From: Gonatopus flavifemur
Lineage: Eukaryota > Arthropoda > Insecta > Hymenoptera > Dryinidae
Length of the DNA: 64,000 nucleotides
Reading direction: 5' to 3'
Assembly (NCBI GenBank): GCA_018340375.1
Contig: JAFFJZ010000002.1
Coordinates: 51,170,001-51,234,000, forward strand
Part shown: in pieces, positions 56,245 to 64,000 of the stretch
Layout: every line of letters starts with the position of its first letter
Position numbering within the stretch: position 1 is the first letter of the stretch
Program-made: the position numbers and the translations under genes
The notes under the pieces: model-generated
What the model was told of the DNA's origin: nothing
What the model saw: only the letters and a program-made list of their open reading frames with translations
Database searches by the model: none

Positions 56245-57282
56245 AGGAACCAAAAACTCATTGTAGAAAGAACCTGACACTTCACTACTGTATTCAAATT
56301 ACCATCGTAAAATAACGAGTAACTGTTGAAAAACGACTTGACAGTATATTCAATGGTTAATGAATATTACTTGATTATATTCCATTATAGTATATTACAT
56401 TATGTATACATGATTTTGAGCGAATTGAGTGTGATCTGGGATCCAAGTTGGCAATATTCCAATCACCATCGTAAATTTCGAATTGTGACTCACACAGCAC
56501 CACATTTCAGAGGGTTCTCTTGAAGAATTCATTTGGAACTATAAGAATTCAACATGAATACATTGAGCACTCTTTCTGAACTGTGGTACTGTGGGAGGAA
56601 TCTTATATTTGTCATTTTCGGCCTAAAGAAAACCCCAATCCCGAGTTCCAGGCGAATCCGCTCGATTGTTCGATATTGAGGTCGCAATATTGGACTCGTC
56701 ATTCCGAATTCCACATTTTTTATGCCACATTCGTAATCAGCGACCTCGAAAACCCCCGGGTAGTGATTTTCAGCACATTTGAAAATTTTTCCATCACTCT
56801 TCCGAAGTTTTTGCATTCGGGGGGATTTTGCACTCTCAATGTCAAATAGGAGCAATATAGGGAAACACATGTTACCTCATTTTGAGAGCTCTACAAAATG
56901 GCGCAATGTTGGTAAATCTCGCTCAAAATCCATTGGGGAACATCGGAAACCTACCCCCTCCCAGGTATATTTTCCCCCCTCCTTGGGAGGGAAGGGGCTT
57001 TTTCCACATGGGGACTACCTCGTATGTTTTGTCCCTTCGAATGCTTTGACCATGCAAACCCGTAAGTAGATCGAATGGAATTATCTATGTGGAATTCAAA
57101 ATTTTTCACATTTTGTCCGGAATTCTTTGAAGGGGTGTTTCACCTCTTCAAAACGCGATTGGGCACGTATGAAAAGATACGTGTCCCTTAAAATCACGAG
57201 TACTACAACATATCTTAATTTCCTGGTTAGTCGGTACGCTTGTATGGCGGGTTGCATCAGCGGGGTTCGCTAGTATCCCCTT

Positions 57283-58943
57283 AAGTTTTAGATTGATCTG
57301 GTCCTGATAGAGAATGATAGTTACTCTTTCTCTCTCGCTCGTCCGACTTAATCCTCATGGTGGGAGAAAAGGGAAGCGGTCGATGGACAGGGTAAAAACG
57401 GTCTCGATCTCGAATCTGGCGTCACTGATCCTGATCTGTGTTGCCAGAAATAAAAGAACAAGAGAGCCGAGACCGTAATATATTGGTCATTCCAATCAAC
57501 AAAAATATTTGATCGGATGTAGGCCATTGGATCTCAAAATTTCTGGCATTACCGGTTCTGATTAGAAAAATCATCAACAAAATGGAACTCGAATGAGATG
57601 TTTGTCAAAGGAGAAATTCAGCAGTGTATCTGATTCGAGTTTCACTTTGTCCGCGATATTCAGAGAACAGGACAAAATGAGGCTGATACTCAGATAGAGG
57701 GGAGGGAACCATTCAAAATCCCATCTCCAGTTGAGTTTACAATAAAAACCCGTAAATTTGATAATTTTTTGTTTCGTTCTCCAATTTCAATATCAAGCGG
57801 ACCGAGTGGAGCCAAAATTCTTCAACTGTGTGATATCAAATACATCTTATATGAATATTCTATGGAAGTGCATTGTCATTTCTTGTCATTGTACTTCCTA
57901 CGCAGCACAGTGGTTTCGGAAGTTTCACAAAGAATCCTTTATTGTAACGTTCACTATGAAGTTCTTGAAGAATCCTCGATTTAACCATTCAAAATAAGCG
58001 TGAAATTCGAAATTATTTATTCAAGAATTCATAATACTTATAAATTCTACTGCAACTGTCATGCCGGGAGTTCATTTGGAACAAGGTTGTACTACATGGG
58101 TTGAGTTCCTGTCAAGCAGTACAAGCCTATGTATAGGCAACCAGCTCAACCTACTTGCGATGATTGACGATGATCAGTATTGGCTAATTCACAAGCATTG
58201 CTCTGCAATCAATTGCCATTGATAGTGCAAAATGTTAACACATCCTCCTTGCCGTATCATGCAAAGAAAGCTTGTGAATTCAATTTTCATTGAAAATAAG
58301 TGTTTCATCCGATTCAGAGAAGAAAAATGCATTTGAATGCATTTACAGAAATTTATTATCACTCTCAGTTTTCACATAATAAATATTTTTTGTTCATGAA
58401 ACCGATTTTAAAATCTAAGAATCATGGAAAGGAATCGTAATTTACCAAAAAATGAGAAGAAAAGACCACATTTCGACTTATTATCTTTCGATTTCATAAA
58501 TTCAATGAAGAACGATTTCTTGTACTGTTCAACAACATTTCTTGGGATTAATGGTTTTCTTGATTTGTGAAACGCTGAAGCCGGGAGCTAGTTGGCTGGG
58601 GAAGAGGACGGTAAGTTCACTCGTAAATTTTAATCACAGTTCGAAACTTGTGATCAACTCTGTGGGGTTTCATCGCCTATAAATGAGTTATTTGATAAGT
58701 ATGCGTTGTACTTTGTTGTTATTCAATTTTGTTATTATCTCATTCTGATAATACCAATATCTCTTTTCATTGTGTACTTTAAAAGACTCTCACTTTGGGG
58801 ATCAACTACTGAATGATGTGTTCTTTCATAACACTCGGTGTCGGACTGGCTTGTATCAAGGCCCCCGCTAAGGCTGGGGATTATTTCTGGCCCTCTAGAC
58901 AAGGCATACTCTTGGAAAAATCAAGATTTCATCATAATTCCTA
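57283..58943. other. Intergenic, no confident gene
   Basis: 57290-57700 has GATCTGGTCCTGAT-like words. 58575-58610 has a frame with GASWLGKR followed by GTAAGT, and 58813 on starts a 47-codon frame; both are discussed as rejected. Nothing else is seen. Confidence 0.4.
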
Positions 58944-60446
58944 TTTGATATTTTGATATTCTCTAGAGGAAAAAATATATTCCCTTTGGGAAAAAATTCC
59001 AAGTGAATGAGAGGTTCAGCTCATCCAAATTTCAGTTTCCTCCCTAGTAGAAATTTGACAGGGAATTCCCTATTAGAAGCATGGCCCTCGTACGGCTGCA
59101 ATAGGGAACTCCTAATTGAGGAAAACTTTTAATTACCTTATCAGGTCCTGACATGGCATCCTGTTTAGGACCTCACAACAATGTAACACGAGGTTGTTGA
59201 CAGGCTCCAGTCAGATTTTCCCTTTCAGTAACTCAGACATGGTATTCCTATCGGAACCTGATTAGGAATGCCTCACCTCATCCGTATTTGAATTGTGAGG
59301 TAACTGTCGAGATATCTTGATCAGGACCTTACCTCATCCGTATTTCAATCATGTGATAACCGACAAGACAGCGGGATCAGGACCTGATCAATTCAGAACG
59401 ATGAATGTATCAAACCATTCAAAATTTTCACTGGACTCATTAGAAATTTACCTGTCTTTTTTAAATGTTCAACTGAGGTCTATTTGGATCATCAGTAGAA
59501 TTTCTTCTATTGGGGGAGTTTCAAAAAATTTTATAAAAAGTGAATTCCATGAAAATTAATTTGAATGTTAGAATATAGATTAGATGAGGTCGCGATTGGG
59601 AATTCCGCTACCACCCGGATCAGATCCTGATTGGGAATTCAATTGCTACCCTGATCACATCCTGATTGGGAAACGTTTGGTTTTCCTGATCAGGACCTTG
59701 TCTTTTTCCTGCGTTAAATTTTCATCAGGGCCTTATCAGATACTCAACTCGGGCTCTGAACGGAAATCAGGCATGCCTGATCTGGACCTGATGTTTTCCA
59801 TATCAAAATTTCTACTAGGGCTATTTAGATAACACAGGGAACTCATTAACTTTGGTTTCAACTCAGTTTTTCGGTGTTGACAAAATGTTTTTTGAGTGAA
59901 TGAATATGATGGGCTTGTAGGGCATAAAATTTACTACAAAAAAGTTTCCATTAAATAAAGCTGTACGACCAATAGTTTTGGGAGTGAACTTTAATAAGAA
60001 TCAACATGAAAGCTCTCATAATTCTGTATTCATCGATCTTACATGCGGAATTAGATTATAATACACTTCATAAGGCTCTCAAATTTATAATCTTAGGAAC
60101 TACTCATTCAATTACAGTAATTGAATGTGAATTTCAATAAATAGGGGATTTTAGATCGATTTTTATCAAAGTTCACCTTTCAAGCTCTGTAACTTCAAAA
60201 CTATTGGTCGTACAGTTCTATCTTATGGGAACTTTTTGTAGCAAATTTTATGCCCTACAAGCCCATCATTTCCGTTCACTCGGAAAAAATTATTTCAACC
60301 CTGAAAAACCGAGTTGAAACCAAAGTTAATGAGTTTACTGTGTTATTTAAATGGGAAACTGAATTTTTGGATGAGCTAAGCCCCTAATTCACTTAGAATT
60401 CTCTTTCCTACGGGCATTTTTTTTTATTCGCCATGAAATATCAAAC
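58944..60446. mobile_element. Large foldback element interrupted by a CCCTAGTAG element
   Basis: The left arm (AAGTGAATGAGAGGTTCAGC, CATCCAAATTTCAGTTTCC) faces the right arm GGAAACTGAATTTTTGGATG. After the insertion the left arm resumes with AACTCATTAACTTTGG, facing CCAAAGTTAATGAGTT. GGGCTTGTAGGGCATAAAAT faces ATTTTATGCCCTACAAGCCC. The centre is near 60090. Confidence 0.85.
59042..59820. mobile_element. Inserted element with CCCTAGTAGAAAT ends
   Basis: CCCTAGTAGAAATTTGAC faces CAAAATTTCTACTAGGG. Taking it out rejoins TCAGTTTCC and TATTTAGATAACACAG, which are joined in the opposite arm of the surrounding palindrome. The interior is filled with TGATCAGGACCT variants, also seen at 15964-16262. 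Confidence 0.85.
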
Positions 60447-60820
60447 TGTCAGGTAGGACAGAGAAAGAAAAAATATCGGCCGAAAATGAAACACCCTAAT
60501 GCATAGCACCTACGAAACAGTCTTATTGGGATGTGCATGCAATATATTTCGAATATTCGTGGAACCTTCATAGCATATTCTGTTGATACTTGGGCTGTTA
60601 CCAAGAGTGAATCCTGTTCTACGAAAAATATTATTCCACATGTGAAACTCAATTTTTGTGATATCTAATCAATAAGATTCAGTATTGGATTTTTACATCA
60701 TACTCATACGTTTATAAAAATATTTTCTGAACGTTTTTTACATTTCTTGAAGCCAGATTCAGCCAGATATCATGGAGGCATTCGCAACGTTTTGGAAATA
60801 CTCAAATTTATTATTGAATA

Positions 60821-61102
60821 GTAGGGGTGTGCGAGTACTCGAAATTTTCGAGTATACTCGAGACGAGTCGAGTATTTTCTACTACTCGAAATTTTTGAGT
60901 TACTCGAAATTTTTCGAGTAATTTGTAAATATTCTCAGAATTATCATAAATCATCATCCCTAAGAAGTGGAACATTCTTAGAGAACACGAGGGTTCGTTA
61001 TCCACCATCATATATAGATCGAATTCGCGTCATCGAGGCAACTAGATTGCTTCGAGTACTCAGCTCGACTTGACTCGAAGAAATCACTTCTCGCACACGC
61101 CT
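60821..61102. mobile_element. hAT-like MITE with exact 8-bp duplication
   Basis: GTAGGGGTGTGCGAGTACTC faces a right end CTTCTCGCACACGCCT. ATTGAATA is repeated exactly at 60813-60820 and 61103-61110. The left part is dense in ACTCGAAATTTTTCGAGT palindromes. Confidence 0.85.
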
Positions 61103-61110
61103 ATTGAATA

Positions 61111-62648
61111 GGATTATTAATCAAGTTGAATGAAATCAAGAAAATCATTCAACTATATTTTCTTCAGAGGAACATCCCTCATATATGATTTTATGTATAT
61201 AGTATAATTGATATCAATAATCCATCTAAACAAATAATGAACAGTACAAAGATTTTGCATACAAAATCCATCTGTTATGAAATGAAGAACATACTTTTTT
61301 TCAATGATTCATCTCTCAAACCAATATTTGCCGATAAATTATTATAATAGATCATTTAAATGAATAATTGAGCCACTGACAGAACGGTTGGTTCATAATT
61401 CATTCTTCAAAAATGAGAAACTTTTTTTGTCCGAACAATTTTCCCCTAATACCGATGGTTGGTCTGTAAAAATGCTTTGAACAATTTAATTGTTCATAAT
61501 GAGGAATCAATTTTGCAAAAATAATCCAATATTCAAATTCTCTGGGCTAAAAAACATGAAACTACGTTGAGAAATCGAGCGAATACGATCTTTCCTGTGG
61601 ACCTTGATATTCAGTCGACGAACGACGCAAAATCATGAAAAATTTATGTTGTGCGCCCATAAAAAAATCAATGTATTTTCGAAACTACTAGTCCAGTCGA
61701 TCTAAAACTTTCCAAAAGATTTTTCCATATAATAGTGAACAACTTTGTTGCTGGAAGTTTTTTGTCCCTCACATTTCCCTCGTTCTTCTTTTACTGCGAA
61801 CCTTGGGAAACATGCTTTTCACTTTGTATTAAAAATCACTAATTTTTTATCAATTTTTGCAAATTTCCCGAACACTTCCGTCATCAGAGAAGTCTTACGG
61901 ATCAAAATCTGTAAGATTCATTATCATACATCAAAGAATGACCGAGTTAGAACCAGTTCAATATTGAGTTTTTATTTGCCAACTCGAAAACTATTGATCA
62001 TGAAAAAAAATCGTAAAGGAACACTGATATTGATTTTTCAAGACCAATCGCTGAGTATTTGTCATTTTTCGAATTCCAAATTTTGATTCTAACGTGTGAC
62101 GTCACGGCTTGGACAATACTTCTCCCGCTGTTCGAGCGCCTGTCGCTTTTTTCGATAGAACTCCTGAATTGAAGGTCAAGTTATAGAAATTTCTGAATAC
62201 CTCAGCTAGCTAAGTTGTAATGTTGAGTGGGTAATCATTTTGAACCACATCCCGCTTAGAAAAGAAATAATATGGCAACTCTGATGAAAAGCATAGCGTG
62301 CTTGAAGCATACATGGCCGCCAAATCACTCTTTCCAAGTTCTCCATCTTTCAAAAAGACTGTCAGAAAGACATAGGTAACTTGGAAAGGTTGCCGTGATT
62401 TTTACCAGGGAACGATCTCACGATTTCACGATCTTGCAGAAATTTGACTGGAAGTCTAGTGTCAGCATTGCGAAGATATTGTTGAAAATTAGGAAAGATT
62501 TGGCTTATTATTTTTACAAAGGATACACTGAGAAAAATAGATACTAATGGGTAGAAGAAATATGAGGCCAAGCATCTAGATTGTACCTCTCAGATATTAG
62601 TCTTTGAAAACTTTTTATTACTCATTATAATACATATTCTACTATCTA
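61111..62648. other. Intergenic, no gene seen
   Basis: A 113-codon plus frame at 61745-62086 shows no family or signal peptide. A CACTGAGAAAAATAGATAC word at about 62526 may be an element end without a clear partner. Confidence 0.4.
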
Positions 62649-62776
62649 CCCATACAGCACAAATATATCCAGAATATCCAGAATATCACAGAATATCGCT
62701 ACAGAGACATTACAAAAACCTCACAACATTGCGTGCAGAATTCTGAGACATTACTGAGACATTCCGTACTGTATGG
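62649..62776. repeat. Foldback with CCATACAGCAC ends
   Basis: CCATACAGCACAAATATATC faces CCGTACTGTATGG. Interior AGAATAT and GAGACATTAC words match those of 55230-56244, so it is a small member of that family. Confidence 0.7.
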
Positions 62777-63909
62777 GTAGCGTATGGGTATTACCCTGAC
62801 AGCAAATATTGCAGTGCACTAACATTGAGCCAACTTCAGTCCATTCCTGGCACGGAATTGGCCAGCGTTTGCAAAAAATGGGCCACAATTGGCTCAATGT
62901 TGATATATACAGGGATACGTTTCAAACACTTCTCTACCTTGGTAGCAGAGACTGGGATTATGTATCCAGGCAGAGGAGGGTAACTTTGAGCAATTATTGA
63001 ACAGCATCAAGCACCCCTCATGTGAGAGGCAAGGGGACTCACAATAATCAAGCACTCCGGGGGGAACAAAGAACTACCACGTCCACGTCGTTGTTCCTGG
63101 GTAGCGCTAAGAGTAGTTCATCAATAACTTCGACGGTCCATACCTTGCACCCCAATGAGCGGGAAGGGGTCCATGACCAGTGTTTCGTGAAGGGTTTGAA
63201 ACCAGCTTTCCCATGCCATGATAAAAAAATGGGGATCCCATTTCAAAAAACCATCTTGACCCCTGAATGACCTTCAAAATGACCTTTGAGGGATTTTTCA
63301 AGGTCAGCATCATAAATCCCCCTTGGAACCCTGAACTTCTTATCTGGAACATTTTTCTCCATCTCCACTAGTTTCCGAGGTATTTGACTATATCACTTCA
63401 AATGGACCACCCTGTATACTATATATGTATACATATGGACACTGAACGTGAATTCAAACTGATTTTGTAGGTGAGCGATCAATTTCATAATGTTATTTTT
63501 TATTTGAAGAATCAATACGCCGGGATGATCAATGTACCGCCAAAGATTGCCGAATTGTCCTTCCCATGTTCTCAATAAATCTTATGCAATTGGAAAGTCA
63601 AACTTCTTTATCACTCACGCTTCGATTGAATAACGTGTTATCATTTGACATCGTGATGACACACCGTTAGAGTAGGGAAATAAAACCACAAAAAACGTGA
63701 GTTACATACTCAAACTCAGAGATAATGAGTTTCGTTATGATACAGAACAGTGTATCGTTCGCGATGATAATCATCGTAATTTGTTTTGCAATGGTCTAGG
63801 AAATTTTCGGATGTAAGCACGACAATCAATTCGTGAGTAGACCATATTATAAGAACATTGACAATGGGTTCTCCCCATTTTTCATACACGGAAAATCCTA
63901 TGACTTGTC
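62777..63909. other. Intergenic, less AT-rich patch at 63000-63350
   Basis: The 63000-63350 patch is richer in GC and open on both strands, but no product is recognised. TGGACCACCCTGTATA near 63404 resembles a common insect transposon end. GCCAA/TTGGC words at 62820-62910 relate to the CCCATG family. Confidence 0.35.
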
Positions 63910-64000
63910 GCACGGAATAAAAATTTAGCTGCAACAGCTAAATGGCTGTCCGTGCCTGTGCCAGCCATTGGGCTGTCGCAAGTAAACCACAGTGTGTTGT
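63910..64000. repeat. Truncated AGCTG-type MITE at window edge
   Basis: CACGGAATAAAAATTTAGCTG followed by CAACAGCTAAATGGCTGTCC resembles the interior of 42945-43144. It runs off the window. Confidence 0.5.

Larger units (their letters stand above)
53086..57282. mobile_element. Giant foldback element, about 4.2 kb, with three nested insertions
   Basis: AAGGGGATACCAGTGATCCC faces a right end which reads AAGGGGATACTAGCGAACCC when inverted. The arms run through CCATACAAGCGTACCGA and on to a centre near 54950-54990, each nearly 2 kb with about 90 percent or better identity by eye. The left arm carries insertions at 53141-53419 and 54395-54608, the right arm one at about 55230-56244; the opposite arm shows the empty site. 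Matching frames in the arms (53864-54151 plus and 56529-56813 minus) differ mostly by amino-acid-changing bases and are not under coding constraint. Confidence 0.85.

Noticed and set aside
53864..56870. Two conserved about 95-codon frames (plus 53864-54151, minus 56529-56813) with the same predicted protein
   Set aside because: They are the two arms of the giant palindrome. By eye count there are about eleven amino-acid-changing against about six silent differences, which is a neutral pattern, not a conserved gene.
58575..58612. Frame with GASWLGKR followed by GTAAGT, resembling an amidated neuropeptide site
   Set aside because: No known neuropeptide family matches, there is no second peptide copy, and the putative leader before it is too short and interrupted.
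58813..58956. 47-codon frame with a leader-like start (MMCSFITLGVGLAC)
   Set aside because: The DNA here (GTCGGACTGGCTTG, AAGGCCCCC) resembles a transposon end more than a gene, and no further cysteines follow.

Overview
The window looks like AT-rich arthropod DNA, most likely insect. Supporting signs are two mariner-family (D,D34D) transposases, fragments of a trehalose-transporter-like (MFS sugar transporter) gene, TATA-plus-initiator promoters with short non-coding first exons, and spliceosomal introns. A hymenopteran, perhaps a parasitoid wasp, is my guess from overall texture only; nothing here proves it. Nothing bacterial or organellar was seen.

Only two cellular genes look intact. Both are on the + strand and both encode small secreted cysteine-rich peptides. 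Gene A (promoter near 10465, coding exons 12092-12172 and 16977-17111, 71 aa) and gene B (promoter near 44574, coding exons 44953-45045 and 49306-49446, 77 aa) share the same layout: TATA box, short non-coding exon, signal-peptide exon carrying the first cysteine, a phase-0 intron of more than 4 kb, and a last exon carrying the other five cysteines. The spacing C-x6-C-x5-CC-x4-C-x6-C is identical in both and is the inhibitor-cystine-knot (knottin) pattern, while the loops between cysteines are almost unrelated. A third signal-peptide-like exon (44448-44534) lies just upstream of gene B's promoter.

Most of the rest is mobile DNA. At 2594-6572 a broken sugar-transporter exon (- strand) is cut by a complete mariner and by a TA-flanked pogo-like element that itself carries a second, related element. 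A second mariner (36750-38048) has one nonsense codon. A decayed non-LTR reverse transcriptase lies at 39217-39832. Four hAT-like non-autonomous elements have 8-bp or near 8-bp target duplications (9627, 29176, 46474, 60821).

The commonest component is a crowd of palindromic (foldback) elements of 60 bp to 4 kb. Several families share short end motifs: CAC(G/T)GAGAAAA with TA duplications, CCCGAGTCGAAAAATT, CCCTGGTAGAAAT and CCCATG...CATGGG. Many are nested. The largest, 53086-57282, is a roughly 4.2-kb palindrome in which each arm gives the empty site for insertions in the other. Both large introns of the knottin genes are packed with these elements, while the exons and promoters are clean.

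Layout: 1-9626 elements and the broken transporter; 9627-17250 gene A; 17250-44400 intergenic elements, mariner 2 and the RT relic; 44400-49500 gene B; 49500-64000 almost wholly foldback elements.
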